From positions 2,509,501-2,573,500 of the forward strand of contig NZ_CP050265.1 in the NCBI RefSeq assembly GCF_011765465.1: DNA of 64,000 nt, written 5' to 3'. This stretch comes from Erythrobacter sp. (GTDB taxonomy: Bacteria; Pseudomonadota; Alphaproteobacteria; Sphingomonadales; Sphingomonadaceae). Below, piece by piece: positions 30,882-40,915 of the stretch. The translations under genes were made by a program, and so were the position numbers. Numbering within the stretch: the stretch's first letter is position 1; the number at the start of each line of letters is the position of its first letter. The notes under the pieces are model-generated. The model was not told the DNA's origin. It ran no database searches and saw nothing but the letters and a program-made list of their open reading frames with translations.

Positions 30882-33403
30882 CAGGTGACGATGTTGACCA
30901 GCCGGTCGGGCACGACGATCACCTTCCTGATTTCCGCTCCATCGAGCGAACGCTGGACCTTCTCGGAAGCGAGCGCAAGCGCTTCGAGGTCTTGCCTCGA
31001 AGCGCCCTTGGGCGCGGTCAGCGTGTCGCGCAGCTTGCCCTTGTGCTGGACCGCGATGGTGACTTCGTCCTCGACCAGCAGGGCCGGATCGTGCTCGGGC
31101 CAAGGCGCATCGGCGATGAGGCCGCTTGCGCCCATGTTCGACCACGCCTCTTCGGCAAGGTGCGGCATCATGGGGCTGGCGAGGTGGAGGATCGTGCGGA
31201 TCGCGAAATTGCGGGATTCGCTTGGGCTCGCCTTCTCGGTCGCGGCGGTCAGTTCGTAGATCCGCGCAACCGCCTTGTTGAAGGAGAGCGCCTCGATGTC
31301 CTCGGCCACGGCGACGATGGCCTGGTGGGCCTTTCGCAGAAGCGCCTTGTCCTCGCCTTGTGCGGCAGGGTCGTAGGAAGAGAACAGCCGCCAGAGCCGC
31401 TGGACGAAGCGTCCGCAGCCCTCGATGCCGCTGTCGGACCACGGCAGGTCGCGCTCGGGCGGGGAGTCCGAGAGCATGAACCAGCGCACCGCGTCGGCGC
31501 CGTATTGTTCGATGATCCGGTCGGGGTCGACGACGTTCTTCTTCGACTTCGACATCTTGACGACGCGGCCCGCGGTGACGGGCTGGCCGCTTTCGATGTG
31601 GACATAGTCCTCGCCGCTCTTCTTCACCTCGTCGGGCGAAAGCCAGCTGCCGTCGCCGAGGCTGTAGGTCTCGTGCGTCACCATGCCCTGCGTGAACAGC
31701 GCGGCGAAGGGCTCGGTCACCGACAGCTTGCCGATGCGTTCGAGCGCGCGGGTCCAGAACCGGGCGTAGAGCAGGTGCAGGATCGCGTGCTCGATCCCGC
31801 CGATATAGTGCTGCACCGGGAGCCACTTGGCGATTTCCTCCGGGTCGAAGGGCTTGTCGTCGGGCTGCGAGGCGAAGCGCAGGAAATACCACGAGGAATC
31901 GACGAAGGTGTCGAGCGTGTCGGTCTCGCGCCGGGCGGGTCTGCCGCATTTCGGGCAGTCCACGTGCTTCCACGTCGGATGGCGTTCGAGCGGGTTGCCC
32001 GGCGTTTCGAAATCGACGTCCTCGGGCAGTTTCACGGGAAGCTGGTCCTTGGGAACGGGGACGATGCCGCAGCTCTCGCAATGGACGAAGGGGATCGGCG
32101 TGCCCCAGTAGCGCTGGCGCGAAACGCCCCAGTCGCGCAGGCGCCAGACGGTCGTGCCCTTGCCCCAGCCGCCCTGTTCGGCGCGGGCGATGACTTCGGC
32201 CTTGGCCTGCTCGACGCTCATGCCGTCGAGGAAGTCCGAGTTCACGATCACCCCGTCGCCGGCTTCCGCCTCGCCCTCGAACGGAGCGTCGGCATTGGCC
32301 GGGTCGGAGGCGACCACGCGCGCGATGGGAAGCTCGTATTTGGTGGCGAATTCGAAGTCGCGCTGGTCGTGTCCCGGCACGCCCATGACCGCGCCCGTGC
32401 CGTAATCCATCAGCACGAAGTTCGCGATGAACAGCGGCAGCGCCTCGCCGGTGAAGGGATGCTTCGCCGTGATCGAGGTGCGATAGCCCAGCTTCTCCGC
32501 CGTCTCGAGCGCGGCTGCCGTGGTCGCCCCGCGCTTGCACTCCGCGATGAAGGCGGCGACGTCGGGGTCATCGCTGAGCCCCTGCGCGACCGGGTGATCG
32601 GCCGCGACCGCGACGAAGCTCGCGCCGAAGATCGTGTCGGGCCGGGTCGAATAGACCGGGAGTTTCTCGCCCGAGGAAAGGTCGAAGCTGAATTCGAGCC
32701 CCTGCGACTTGCCGATCCAGTTCTCCTGCATCAGCTTCACCTTGTCGGGCCAGTCGGCAAGGTCGTCGAGCCCCGCGAGCAGGTCCTCGGCGAAATCGGT
32801 GATCTTCAAGAACCACTGGTCGAGCTGGCGCTTCTCGACTTCCGCGCCCGAACGCCAGCCCTTGCCGTCGATCACCTGCTCGTTCGCCAGCACGGTCATG
32901 TCGACCGGATCCCAGTTGACCGTGGAGGAGCGGCGATAGACCAGCCCCGCCTCGTAAAGGTCGAGGAACAGCGCCTGTTCGTGGCCGTAATAGTCGGGCT
33001 CGCAGGTCGCGATCTCGCGCGTCCAGTCAAGCGCGAAGCCGATGCGCTTCAGCTGCGCCTTCATCTGTTCGATATTGGCTCTGGTCCACTCGCCGGGATG
33101 GACCTTCTTTTCCATGGCGGCATTCTCGGCCGGCATCCCGAAGGCGTCCCAGCCCATCGGGTGAAGCACCTCGTCCCCGCGCATCCGGCGATAGCGCGCC
33201 AGCACGTCGCCCATCGTGTAATTGCGCACGTGGCCCATGTGAATGCGCCCGCTGGGATAGGGGAACATCTCGAGGATGTAGCTTTTCGGCCTGGGGCTCG
33301 CGGAATCGGCGGTGAAGGTGCCCTGCTCCTCCCACGCCTGCTGCCAGCGCAGGTCCGCGCTCGCCGGATCGAAACGGGCAGTGTCCTTGGTGTCGTCGCT
33401 CAT
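30881..33403 (-). CDS. leuS: Leucyl-tRNA synthetase
   Basis: 840 residues from the ATG at 33403. Class I synthetase: the HIGH-type motif is HMGH (55-58) within [19 protein letters not shown], and [12 protein letters not shown] is near residue 618. A CP1 editing domain lies between them (TTVWRL and [18 protein letters not shown]), and a zinc-like segment [13 protein letters not shown] is present. Overlaps lptE by one base. Confidence 0.98.
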   Translation of the reverse strand: MSDDTKDTARFDPASADLRWQQAWEEQGTFTADSASPRPKSYILEMFPYPSGRIHMGHVRNYTMGDVLARYRRMRGDEVLHPMGWDAFGMPAENAAMEKKVHPGEWTRANIEQMKAQLKRIGFALDWTREIATCEPDYYGHEQALFLDLYEAGLVYRRSSTVNWDPVDMTVLANEQVIDGKGWRSGAEVEKRQLDQWFLKITDFAEDLLAGLDDLADWPDKVKLMQENWIGKSQGLEFSFDLSSGEKLPVYSTRPDTIFGASFVAVAADHPVAQGLSDDPDVAAFIAECKRGATTAAALETAEKLGYRTSITAKHPFTGEALPLFIANFVLMDYGTGAVMGVPGHDQRDFEFATKYELPIARVVASDPANADAPFEGEAEAGDGVIVNSDFLDGMSVEQAKAEVIARAEQGGWGKGTTVWRLRDWGVSRQRYWGTPIPFVHCESCGIVPVPKDQLPVKLPEDVDFETPGNPLERHPTWKHVDCPKCGRPARRETDTLDTFVDSSWYFLRFASQPDDKPFDPEEIAKWLPVQHYIGGIEHAILHLLYARFWTRALERIGKLSVTEPFAALFTQGMVTHETYSLGDGSWLSPDEVKKSGEDYVHIESGQPVTAGRVVKMSKSKKNVVDPDRIIEQYGADAVRWFMLSDSPPERDLPWSDSGIEGCGRFVQRLWRLFSSYDPAAQGEDKALLRKAHQAIVAVAEDIEALSFNKAVARIYELTAATEKASPSESRNFAIRTILHLASPMMPHLAEEAWSNMGASGLIADAPWPEHDPALLVEDEVTIAVQHKGKLRDTLTAPKGASRQDLEALALASEKVQRSLDGAEIRKVIVVPDRLVNIVT

Positions 33404-33464
33404 GCGCGCACGCTTTATGGATTTCGGCGGCAAATGGAAGCGCCGCGCGCAGCGAATGCGATGC

Positions 33465-33917
33465 TTAGGAGCTCATCGCCTTCCGGCGCAGGTCGCGCGC
33501 CTTGGTGAGGATGATGTCCTCGAGCTTCTGCACGGTGGCCGCCTGCACCGGGGCTTCGACCCAGGCGCCGTCCTGGCGCACCTGCCGCGTCGCCGCGACT
33601 CGCAGCGCATCGGCGCGCAGCTGCTGGTCGAGGATGGTGATGGCGAGCTTCACCCGCTCGTCCGGGTTCGACGGGTTGGCATACCAGTCGGTCACCACCA
33701 CGCCGCCGGCGCTGTCCGCGCTCGCCAGCGGGGCGAAGCTCAAGGTCTCGAGCGCGGCGCGCCAGAGATAGGCGTTGACCCCGATCGCGTTGATCTGCGC
33801 GCTCGGCAGTTCGCTCGTGGGGCGCTCGTTCCCGCCGCAGGCCGCGAGCAGGCCGAGGGCCGCGCTGGCCGCAAGCAGCCGTGCGGGGATGGATCGTGCG
33901 ATTTTGGCCGGGGTCAC
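33465..33917 (-). CDS. DUF3576 lipoprotein
   Basis: 150 residues with a lipoprotein signal ([10 protein letters not shown], lipidated Cys near residue 27). The conserved core [41 protein letters not shown] matches the DUF3576 family of alphaproteobacteria, whose function is unknown; an envelope role is likely. It lies 61 bp upstream of leuS on the same strand and may be co-transcribed with it. Confidence 0.88.
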   Translation of the reverse strand: MTPAKIARSIPARLLAASAALGLLAACGGNERPTSELPSAQINAIGVNAYLWRAALETLSFAPLASADSAGGVVVTDWYANPSNPDERVKLAITILDQQLRADALRVAATRQVRQDGAWVEAPVQAATVQKLEDIILTKARDLRRKAMSS

Positions 33918-34278
33918 GGTTGCTGATACCTCTTCGTTCCGTCTGTGCCCCGCGCTCTATACCCGCAAGGGTCCGCGCGGCAAGCTTTCGCGGGCGAATC
34001 GCCCACCCGCCCTTTCGCCCGCCTTAACCGTCCCGCGCCGGCACGGGCGAACGCGAACCTCGGCGCGAACCTGTGTGCCCGGCGCAACAGGTCGCGGGGG
34101 AAGCGCGCCGGGAAGCAGGGGAAAGATTGCGCCTTTCGCCACAGCGCGCATATTCTCACCGTGCGATAACATGGGTGGGCGATCATCTCTCGTTCATCGC
34201 TATGATGCATGGTATCGTCCGAGCTGGAAATCCGGCTCGGATCGAACCGGACAGAGAAAGCCAGAGGGCAACAGGACG
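33918..34278. other. Intergenic stretch without a recognised gene
   Basis: 361 bp between divergent genes (DUF3576 lipoprotein to the left, exported protein to the right). Open frames here look like chance products of GC-rich sequence. It should hold two promoters; I see no convincing -35/-10 pair, no RNA gene, and no terminator. Confidence 0.5.
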
Positions 34279-35025
34279 ATGACACGCGGGGCGGACAAGG
34301 CAGCGACGAAGCGGGCGAAACGCCTGCGTCTCGCCGTTTTGGGCGCGCTCGCCGTGGCCCTGCCGAGCGCGGGCCTCGCGCTCGTCACCTCTTCCGCAGC
34401 ACCCGGCGAATCGGGCGCGGGCTTCGACCTGTTCACCCCCGCCTCGGTCGATCCGCAGCTCGCCGCGAGAGTCGCGGAAAGCGCTGCGGCGCGCGGCATC
34501 CGCTTCACGCCCGCCGGCTCGGCCTCGCCGCTCGCCGAACGCACCGTCACCGTGGCGGTGCGGATCGACGACGACAACCGCGCCCAGGCGATCTCGGTGC
34601 GCGACGCGATCAAGCAGGCGCCCGGCGTCGGCACGAACCTCGCCGGCCTCACGCAGAGCAAGTTCAACCTCGGCACGGCGCGCGGCTACCAGAGCTTCGC
34701 CCGGACGGTCGAACTGCCTTCGACCGTGCGCGATATGTCGATGCCCGACCTTTCCGAGTTCGAGCCTGCCAAGCGCAAGGAAGAGCCCTCGCGCCTGAAA
34801 CCCCGGATCGAACTCGAACCCGAAGCGATCGCGGGCCGTTCGCCCAACACGCTCGATTCGCTCTCGGCCCAGACGGTCGGGGTCGGCGGCAGCTTCAGCC
34901 TGTCGCCCAATCTCGATGTCACCGCGGGCGTGCGCTATTCGCAGGAACGCGAACGGCTCGGCCCCCTGACCAACGCGGTCAAGGACAGTCAGGCGGTTTA
35001 CGTGGGCACGCAGATCCGGTTCTGA
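34279..35025 (+). CDS. Hypothetical exported protein
   Basis: 248 residues from the ATG at 34279 (preceded by ACAGGACG). Basic N-terminus then a signal/anchor segment (about 15-38, LRLAVLGALAVALPSAGLALVTSSA). The C-terminal 50 residues alternate hydrophobic and polar and end in AVYVGTQIRF, which looks like two or three beta-strands ending in an aromatic residue, as in outer-membrane proteins. GGSFSLSPNLDVTAGVRYSQE reads as a beta hairpin. No family recognised. A strong terminator follows 27 bp downstream. Confidence 0.72.
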   Translation: MTRGADKAATKRAKRLRLAVLGALAVALPSAGLALVTSSAAPGESGAGFDLFTPASVDPQLAARVAESAAARGIRFTPAGSASPLAERTVTVAVRIDDDNRAQAISVRDAIKQAPGVGTNLAGLTQSKFNLGTARGYQSFARTVELPSTVRDMSMPDLSEFEPAKRKEEPSRLKPRIELEPEAIAGRSPNTLDSLSAQTVGVGGSFSLSPNLDVTAGVRYSQERERLGPLTNAVKDSQAVYVGTQIRF

Positions 35026-35052
35026 CGCCCCCCGGCAAACCCGAAAAGGCGC

Positions 35053-35077
35053 AAAACCCCGCCCCGGCGGGGTTTTT
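35053..35077. terminator. Rho-independent terminator
   Basis: Eleven-base arms AAAACCCCGCC and GGCGGGGTTTT around a CC loop, with T-run on the plus strand. It ends the transcript of the exported protein gene at 34279-35025. An A-run on the left gives it some two-way symmetry, but no minus-strand gene faces it. Confidence 0.9.
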
Positions 35078-35136
35078 CTTTGCGGATGGTCCCGCGCAGT
35101 CTAGTCTCGCACCGGGTGCTGCAAGGGGAGAAGGAC

Positions 35137-35859
35137 ATGAGCCGGGTTGCGATCGTCACAGGGGGAACGCGCGGGATCGGCCGCGCGATCTGCGAACAGC
35201 TCAAGGCGGACGGCTTCACCGTCGTCGCCAATTACGCCGGAAACGACGAGGCCGCACGCGCCTGCGCCGATGCGCTCGGCATCCATTGCTACAAGTGGGA
35301 CGTGGGCGACCACGAGGCGACGCTTGCCGGGTGCGCGAAAGTCGCGAGCGAGGTCGGACCCGTCGATGTCGTCGTCAACAATGCCGGGATCACCCGCGAC
35401 GCGACCTTGCACAAGATGAGCTTCGAGGACTGGAACGAGGTGATGCGGATCAACCTCGGCGGGTGCTTCAACATGGCCAAGGCGTGCTTTCCCGGAATGC
35501 GCGAGCGCGGCTGGGGCCGGATCGTCAATATCGGCTCGATCAACGGGCAGGCCGGGCAATACGGGCAGGTCAACTACGCCGCGGCGAAATCGGGGATCCA
35601 CGGCTTCACCAAGGCGCTGGCGCAGGAAGGCGCGAAATCGGGCGTGACGGTGAACGCGATCGCGCCCGGCTATATCGACACCGACATGGTCGCCGCCGTG
35701 CCCGATGCCGTGCTCGAAAAGATCGTCGCGCGCATCCCCGTCGGCCGGCTCGGCCAGGCGAGCGAGATCGCGCGCGGCGTCGCCTTCCTCGTCAGCGAGG
35801 ACGCGGGCTTCGTCACCGGATCGACCCTGTCGATCAATGGCGGCCAGCATATGTACTGA
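35137..35859 (+). CDS. phaB: Acetoacetyl-CoA reductase
   Basis: 240 residues, short-chain dehydrogenase. Reduces acetoacetyl-CoA to (R)-3-hydroxybutyryl-CoA with NADPH, the second step of PHB synthesis. Cofactor motif TGGTRGIGRAIC (9-20), NNAG in DVVVNNAGITRD, catalytic Ser in NIGSINGQAGQYGQVNYAAAK with Tyr and Lys. The segment around INGQAGQYGQ is characteristic of the PhaB subgroup rather than FabG. Strong Shine-Dalgarno AAGGGGAGAAGG. Stand-alone gene; no phaA or phaC is adjacent. Confidence 0.93.
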   Translation: MSRVAIVTGGTRGIGRAICEQLKADGFTVVANYAGNDEAARACADALGIHCYKWDVGDHEATLAGCAKVASEVGPVDVVVNNAGITRDATLHKMSFEDWNEVMRINLGGCFNMAKACFPGMRERGWGRIVNIGSINGQAGQYGQVNYAAAKSGIHGFTKALAQEGAKSGVTVNAIAPGYIDTDMVAAVPDAVLEKIVARIPVGRLGQASEIARGVAFLVSEDAGFVTGSTLSINGGQHMY

Positions 35860-35973
35860 TCCCGCGTTAACCCCCGCCCTGCCCGCTTACGCAGGGAAAA
35901 CGGGTCTGTCTTCGCACTTCGTTAAGCATGGGCGCTTACCTTCCCTGCCATTGCATCGAAGGGGCATGACGCC

Positions 35974-36612
35974 ATGACGGGAACCAGCCGGACATTGCCG
36001 CAGGACGAGCGCCGCAGCGCACCGCGCGGGCGGCTTGTGCTGCGCATCGCCAAGCTCGTCTGCCAGAGCGGCGAATATCCATGCGTGGTGCGCGACGTGT
36101 CGCTGAGCGGCGCGGGGCTGGCCTTCTTCCACGACGTCCCGCCCGAAGAGCGGGTGATCCTGCAGCTGTCGAACGGGGCGACCTTCCCGGTCGAGCGCGT
36201 CTGGAGCGGCGCGGGGCGCGCGGGCTATCGTTTCGCCGTGCCGGTCGCCGAAGAGGACTTCATCGCGTCGGATGCCGAATTCGGCCATCGCCCGCTGCGC
36301 CTCGCGATCCGCGCTGCGGCCACGGTGATCGACGGGCGCGAGCGGGCCGAAGCGCGCCTGCTCGACCTCTCCGCCGAGGGCGCGAAGATCGCAGTCGCCG
36401 GGCCTTATGCGTCGGGCCGGGTGGTGAGCCTCGCCCTGCCGGGGCACGATCCGCGCCTTGCCGAAGTGCGCTGGGCCGGGGAGGGCGAGGCGGGCGTAAG
36501 GTTCTTCGAGCCGCTTTCGACGGCGCAGCTCGCCGCGCTCGCGCTGGCGCTGCAGCCCTTCGCCGCGCCTGCCGGGACGGACGGGCAAGAAAAGGCGACC
36601 CAGGCCGCCTGA
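35974..36612 (+). CDS. Double PilZ-domain protein
   Basis: 212 residues. The first PilZ domain (about 10-90) has the c-di-GMP binding pair ERRSAPR (RxxxR-like) and DVSLSGAG. A second, degenerate PilZ domain (about 105-190) has DLSAEGAKIAV but no clear RxxxR. Such proteins usually sense cyclic di-GMP and regulate motility or surface polysaccharide. It stands alone, with phaB 114 bp upstream. Confidence 0.85.
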   Translation: MTGTSRTLPQDERRSAPRGRLVLRIAKLVCQSGEYPCVVRDVSLSGAGLAFFHDVPPEERVILQLSNGATFPVERVWSGAGRAGYRFAVPVAEEDFIASDAEFGHRPLRLAIRAAATVIDGRERAEARLLDLSAEGAKIAVAGPYASGRVVSLALPGHDPRLAEVRWAGEGEAGVRFFEPLSTAQLAALALALQPFAAPAGTDGQEKATQAA

Positions 36613-36725
36613 ATGTAGGAAAGGGGGTCCGCGGCGGACCCTTCGATCCGGTAGGAAAGAAAAATCGGCGTAGGAATCGCCGAGGCGGGTTCCTACGCGG
36701 CGAAACCCGGTTTGCTCACCCCCGT

Positions 36726-36974
36726 ATGCACTTTATCAACTTCGCCGTGAGCCCGATTCCCTACCATCCGCCGGTCAAACGCTCGGTCGCGATTGCCGGG
36801 CACAAGACCTCGATCAGCCTCGAACCGGTGTTCTGGGAGATGCTCCGCGCGGCGGCGGAGGAAGAGGGGCTGGCGGTGAGCGCGCTGGTCGCCCGGATCG
36901 ACGCCGAACGCATCCGCGCCGAAACCCCGCCCGGCCTCGCCAGCGCGATCAGGGTGTGGCTGGTGGCGCGCTAG
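36726..36974 (+). CDS. Ribbon-helix-helix domain protein
   Basis: 82 residues. The core KRSVAIAGHKTSISLEPVF followed by WEMLRAAAEEEGLAVSALVARID is the beta-strand-helix-helix pattern of the RHH_4 family of small DNA-binding proteins. No toxin partner is adjacent. Start chosen at the ATG at 36726. Its TAG stop and the TAG stop of the convergent 74-residue gene share the palindrome CTAG at 36971-36974. Confidence 0.75.
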   Translation: MHFINFAVSPIPYHPPVKRSVAIAGHKTSISLEPVFWEMLRAAAEEEGLAVSALVARIDAERIRAETPPGLASAIRVWLVAR

Positions 36975-37195
36975 TATTTGGCGGTCGCGTCGCTTGCCGG
37001 ATAGGTCTCGTCGAGCGCCTCGTCCTGCTTCGACATGGTGTCCTTCGACCGCGTCGCATCGGCTCCGGCATTGCGGAACGGCCCGTCGGGCTCGCCTTCG
37101 GCATAGGCGGCGTTGCGCTTCCTGCGGCGGCGGCGTTCGAACAGCGAATATCCGGCGAAACCGAGCCCGGCGAGGGCGGCGAGCCTGATGATCAT
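36971..37195 (-). CDS. Small membrane-anchored hypothetical protein
   Basis: 74 residues. One N-terminal hydrophobic helix (about 2-18) followed by a strongly basic patch (FERRRRRKRN), giving an inside-facing basic tail, and a C-terminal SKQDEALDETYPASDATAKY. The DExxDETxPASD ending recurs in many short proteobacterial proteins of unknown function. It has AGGAGGACCCC before the ATG. Convergent with the RHH gene, overlapping by four bases. Confidence 0.65.
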   Translation of the reverse strand: MIIRLAALAGLGFAGYSLFERRRRRKRNAAYAEGEPDGPFRNAGADATRSKDTMSKQDEALDETYPASDATAKY

Positions 37196-37261
37196 GGGGT
37201 CCTCCTGCGTGTGTTCCCGTGTTTACCGGAACAGCGCCGGAGCACAGGCGAAGGTTCCCGC

Positions 37262-38545
37262 CTAGTCGTCGACCCGCTCGATATCCGCGCCCGCCAGCTG
37301 CAGCTTCTCCTCCAGCCGTTCATAGCCCCGGTCGAGGTGGTAGATGCGCCGCACCTGCGTCTCGCCTTCCGCCGCGAGCGCGGCGATGACGAGGCTCATC
37401 GAGGCGCGCAGGTCGGTCGCCATGACTTCCGCGCCCGTCAGCCGTTCGACGCCCTTGACGATCGCGGTGCGCCCCTCGGTCGTGACATCGGCGCCCATCC
37501 GGGCGAGTTCGGGGACGTGCATGAAGCGGTTCTCGAAGATCGTCTCCTTGAGCACGCTGGTCCCCTGCGCCTTGCACAGCAGCGCCATGAGCTGCGCCTG
37601 CATATCGGTGGCAAGGCCGGGATAGGGTGCGGTGGTGAGGTTGACCGGCTTCAGCGGACCGACCGTTTCAATGTCGATCCCGCGCGCGTCCTCGCGCACC
37701 TCGACCCCGATATTGCGCAGGGCATGAATGGTCGCGTGCATATCCTCGGCCTTCGCCCCTTCGAGCCTGACCGAGCCGCCGGTGATCGCCGCCGCGCAGG
37801 CGTAGGAGCCCGCCTCGATCCGGTCGGGCATGGTCCGGTAGGTCGCCCCGTGGAGCCTTTTCACCGGATGGATGACGAGGTCGGACGTGCCCACGCCTTC
37901 GATCTCCGCCCCCATCGCGATGAGCAGGTTGCACAGGTCGACGATCTCCGGCTCGCGCGCGGCGTTGAACAGGCGGCAGGTCCCCTCGGCCAGCACCGCG
38001 GCCATCAGCGCGTTCTCGGTCGCGCCGACGCTGACGACGGGAAAGTCGAAATCGCCGCCCTTCATCCCGCCGTCGGGCTGCATCGCCTTCACATAGCCCT
38101 GCGCCAGCTCGATTTCGGCGCCGAACGCCTCGAGCGCTTTCAGATGCAGGTCGATCGGCCGGTTCCCGATCGCGCAGCCGCCGGGCAGCGACACGGTCGC
38201 CTCGCCGGCGCGCGCCAGCATCGGGCCGAGCACGAGGATCGAGGCGCGCATCTTGCGCACGAGGTCGTAGGGCGCGACCGTGGAGGTGAGGCGCGAAGCC
38301 TCGAAGGTGACGACCCGTCCGAAATCCTCGGGCCGCTTGTTGCCGTGGATCTCCACCGACGCGCCGAACTGCGTCATCAGGTGCTGGAAACCGTCGATGT
38401 CAGCGAGCCGCGGCAGGTTGCGCAAGGTGAGCGGCTCGTCGGTCAAAAGCGCGCAGGGAATGAGAGTGAGCGCGGCGTTCTTGGCGCCCGAAATCGGGAT
38501 CGTGCCCGACAGGCGGTTGCCGCCTCTGATGATCAGCTTGTCCAT
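37262..38545 (-). CDS. murA: UDP-N-acetylglucosamine 1-carboxyvinyltransferase
   Basis: 427 residues, full length. First committed step of peptidoglycan synthesis: transfers enolpyruvate from PEP to UDP-GlcNAc. GAKNAAL (20-26) and the active-site loop [14 protein letters not shown] with Cys124 are present. This Cys is the residue alkylated by fosfomycin in susceptible enzymes. Divergent from galU, with a 162-bp shared upstream region. Confidence 0.97.
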   Translation of the reverse strand: MDKLIIRGGNRLSGTIPISGAKNAALTLIPCALLTDEPLTLRNLPRLADIDGFQHLMTQFGASVEIHGNKRPEDFGRVVTFEASRLTSTVAPYDLVRKMRASILVLGPMLARAGEATVSLPGGCAIGNRPIDLHLKALEAFGAEIELAQGYVKAMQPDGGMKGGDFDFPVVSVGATENALMAAVLAEGTCRLFNAAREPEIVDLCNLLIAMGAEIEGVGTSDLVIHPVKRLHGATYRTMPDRIEAGSYACAAAITGGSVRLEGAKAEDMHATIHALRNIGVEVREDARGIDIETVGPLKPVNLTTAPYPGLATDMQAQLMALLCKAQGTSVLKETIFENRFMHVPELARMGADVTTEGRTAIVKGVERLTGAEVMATDLRASMSLVIAALAAEGETQVRRIYHLDRGYERLEEKLQLAGADIERVDD

Positions 38546-38707
38546 GGGCGATCATTTAGCCGATCAAGCCTATCGCGCAATGGGCGCGGCGTTACGACGG
38601 GGGGCCGGCGGGTTCGGCATTGCGGCGTTGACCTTGACCAATGTGAAGGCCAACACACCTTCGGTCGCCCATCGCCCTTCGCACAGCAAACAGCGAGAGC
38701 CCTTTTC

Positions 38708-39589
38708 ATGACCACGAACAAGCCGATTCTGAAAGCCGTCTTTCCCGTTGCCGGGCTCGGCACCCGCTTTCTGCCCGCGACCAAGGCCGTGCCCAAGGAA
38801 CTGCTCCCCATCGTCGACCGCCCGCTGATCCAGTATGCGGTGGACGAGGCGCGCGAGGCGGGGATCGAGCAGATGATCTTCGTCACCGGGCGCGGCAAGA
38901 CCGCGATCGTCGAGCATTTCGACATGGCCTACGAGCTCGAAACGACGATGAGCGAGCGCGGCAAGGATCTGGACGTGCTCGACCCTACCCGCGCGACGCC
39001 GGGCGACATCATCACCGTGCGCCAGCAGGTTCCGATGGGGCTGGGCCATGCGATCTGGTGCGCCCGCGCGATCGTCGGCGACGAACCCTTCGCGATATTC
39101 CTGCCGGACGAATTGATGATCGGGCACAGGGACGGCACCGGCTGCATGAAGCAGATGGTCGATGCTTACGAAAAGGTCGGCGGCAATCTCATCAGCGTCC
39201 TCGAAGTGCCCCATGAGAGCGTTTCAAGCTACGGCGTGATCGATCCGGGCGAAGTCAAGGGTGCGCTGACCGAAGTGAAGGGGCTGGTCGAAAAGCCGCC
39301 GGTGGACAAGGCGCCCTCGAACAAGATCGTCTCGGGCCGCTACATCCTCCAGCCCGAAGTGATGCGCGTGCTGGAAAACCAGGGCAAGGGCGCGGGCGGC
39401 GAGATCCAGCTGACCGACGCGATGGCGAAGATGATCGGCACGCAGCCCTTTCACGCCGTGACCTTCGACGGCAACCGCTACGACTGCGGCAGCAAGCTCG
39501 GCTTCGTCGAGGCGACGCTGGCGCTCGCGATGGAGCGCGAGGACATGGGCGAAGACGTGCGCGCCATCGCCCGGCGCCTGCTCGGTTGA
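38708..39589 (+). CDS. galU: UTP-glucose-1-phosphate uridylyltransferase
   Basis: 293 residues from the ATG at 38708. Makes UDP-glucose for glycans and trehalose-type products. Nucleotide-binding motif PVAGLGTRFLPATKAVPKELLPI at residues 13-35; EVKGLVEKP and ENQGKGAGGEIQLTDA are the usual downstream signatures. The open frame upstream is only antisense to murA and is not part of the protein. Confidence 0.96.
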   Translation: MTTNKPILKAVFPVAGLGTRFLPATKAVPKELLPIVDRPLIQYAVDEAREAGIEQMIFVTGRGKTAIVEHFDMAYELETTMSERGKDLDVLDPTRATPGDIITVRQQVPMGLGHAIWCARAIVGDEPFAIFLPDELMIGHRDGTGCMKQMVDAYEKVGGNLISVLEVPHESVSSYGVIDPGEVKGALTEVKGLVEKPPVDKAPSNKIVSGRYILQPEVMRVLENQGKGAGGEIQLTDAMAKMIGTQPFHAVTFDGNRYDCGSKLGFVEATLALAMEREDMGEDVRAIARRLLG

Positions 39590-39607
39590 GCGGCGGCCGG
39601 GGCAAGG

Positions 39608-40915
39608 CTACTCCGGCGTCACCCGCAGCGGCAGGGTCTTGAGCCCGCCGACGAAGGTGCTGCTGGCCCGCTTCGCCTCGCCCGCCGGTTCGACCAGCGC
39701 GACCTTGTCGAGCAGCGCCTCGAACAGCAGCCGCATTTCGAGCCGGGCAAGGTGCAGGCCAAGGCACTGGTGCGCCCCTGCGCCGAAGGCGAGGTGGCGA
39801 TTGGGCGAGCGGGCGGCGTCGAACTTGCGCGGATTGTCGAACTGCGCGGGGTCGTGGTTGGCGGCGACGTAGTTGATCATCAGCCAGTCGCCCTTCTTCA
39901 CCTGCTGTCCGCCGACCTCGCAATCCTCGGCCGCCGTACGCATGAAATGCTGCACCGGGGTGGTCCAGCGGATCGCCTCCTCGACGATGCCGGGCAGCAG
40001 CGAGCGGTCGGCCTTGACCCGCGCCCATTGCTCGGGATCGTTCGCCAGCGCCTGCATCGCGCCTGCGGTCGAGGCGCTGGTGGTGTCGTGCCCGGCGGTC
40101 GCGACGATGATGTAATAGCCCGCCATGTCGCGCGGCGGCAGCGGCTCGCCGTCGACGGTCGCATTGGCGATGACGCTGGCGACGTCGTCGGTCGGGTTCG
40201 CCCGGCGATCCTCGGCGATCTGCGCGAAATAGTCCTCGAAGCTCTTCACCGCGCCTGCGACGAGCTGCACCACCTGTTCGGGCGTCATGTTCTCCATGCC
40301 GGTCCCTGAAAGGTCCGCGTCCTGCCCGCCGAAAAGCTGCTGGGTGAGCATCTGCATCCGCGGCTCGTCCTCCTCGGGCACGCCGAGGATCTGCATGACG
40401 ACGCGCAGGGGATAGGGGCCGGAGACTTCCTTGACGAAGTCCACCTCGCCGCCCTTTTCGAGCATCGCATCGACCGTGCGGTGGGCGAGCGCGCGGATTT
40501 CGTCCTCAAGCGTCTTGAGGTTGCGCGGCATGAACCATTCCTGCGTCAGCCGACGGTATTTGGGATGCACCGGCGCGTCGAACACCACCAGCGAATCGAC
40601 CAGCATATCCGAGCCCGTCGCCGCGCGGCTGAATTCGATGGCCTGGTTGAAGCTGAACACGACGGGCCGCGGGTTGTTGAGGAAACCGGCATTGTCCTTC
40701 GAGATCCGCATGACCTCGTCGTAGCTCGTCACCAGCCAGAAGGGCTCGAACAGGCCCTCGGTATCGGGCATGACCTTCGCAACGGGGGTATCGGCCCGCA
40801 GCCGGTCGAACGTGTCGAGCAGGCCGTTCCATTCGGCATAAGCCTTGGGATCGATCACCTCGCGCGCGGTTTCGGGCGGGAGGACGGCGGGCTTCGTCTC
40901 GCTGGCGCTCGCCAT
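39608..40915 (-). CDS. Cytochrome P450
   Basis: 435 residues, soluble bacterial type. I-helix oxygen-activation motif AGHDTTS, the ExxR pair in VEEAIRW, and heme-binding FGAGAHQCLGLHLAR with Cys384 as axial ligand. Its start overlaps the stop of the acyl-CoA ligase gene by one base (TAATG), so the two are translationally coupled. Pairing with a CoA ligase suggests oxidation of a carboxylic acid or steroid/terpenoid-like substrate; the sequence resembles the CYP125/142-like sterol group only loosely, and substrate remains open. Electron-transfer partners are not in the window. Confidence 0.93.
   Translation of the reverse strand: MASASETKPAVLPPETAREVIDPKAYAEWNGLLDTFDRLRADTPVAKVMPDTEGLFEPFWLVTSYDEVMRISKDNAGFLNNPRPVVFSFNQAIEFSRAATGSDMLVDSLVVFDAPVHPKYRRLTQEWFMPRNLKTLEDEIRALAHRTVDAMLEKGGEVDFVKEVSGPYPLRVVMQILGVPEEDEPRMQMLTQQLFGGQDADLSGTGMENMTPEQVVQLVAGAVKSFEDYFAQIAEDRRANPTDDVASVIANATVDGEPLPPRDMAGYYIIVATAGHDTTSASTAGAMQALANDPEQWARVKADRSLLPGIVEEAIRWTTPVQHFMRTAAEDCEVGGQQVKKGDWLMINYVAANHDPAQFDNPRKFDAARSPNRHLAFGAGAHQCLGLHLARLEMRLLFEALLDKVALVEPAGEAKRASSTFVGGLKTLPLRVTPE

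Noticed and set aside
36956..38707. Plus-strand extension of galU across murA
   Set aside because: Antisense to murA; galU family sequence starts at 38708.
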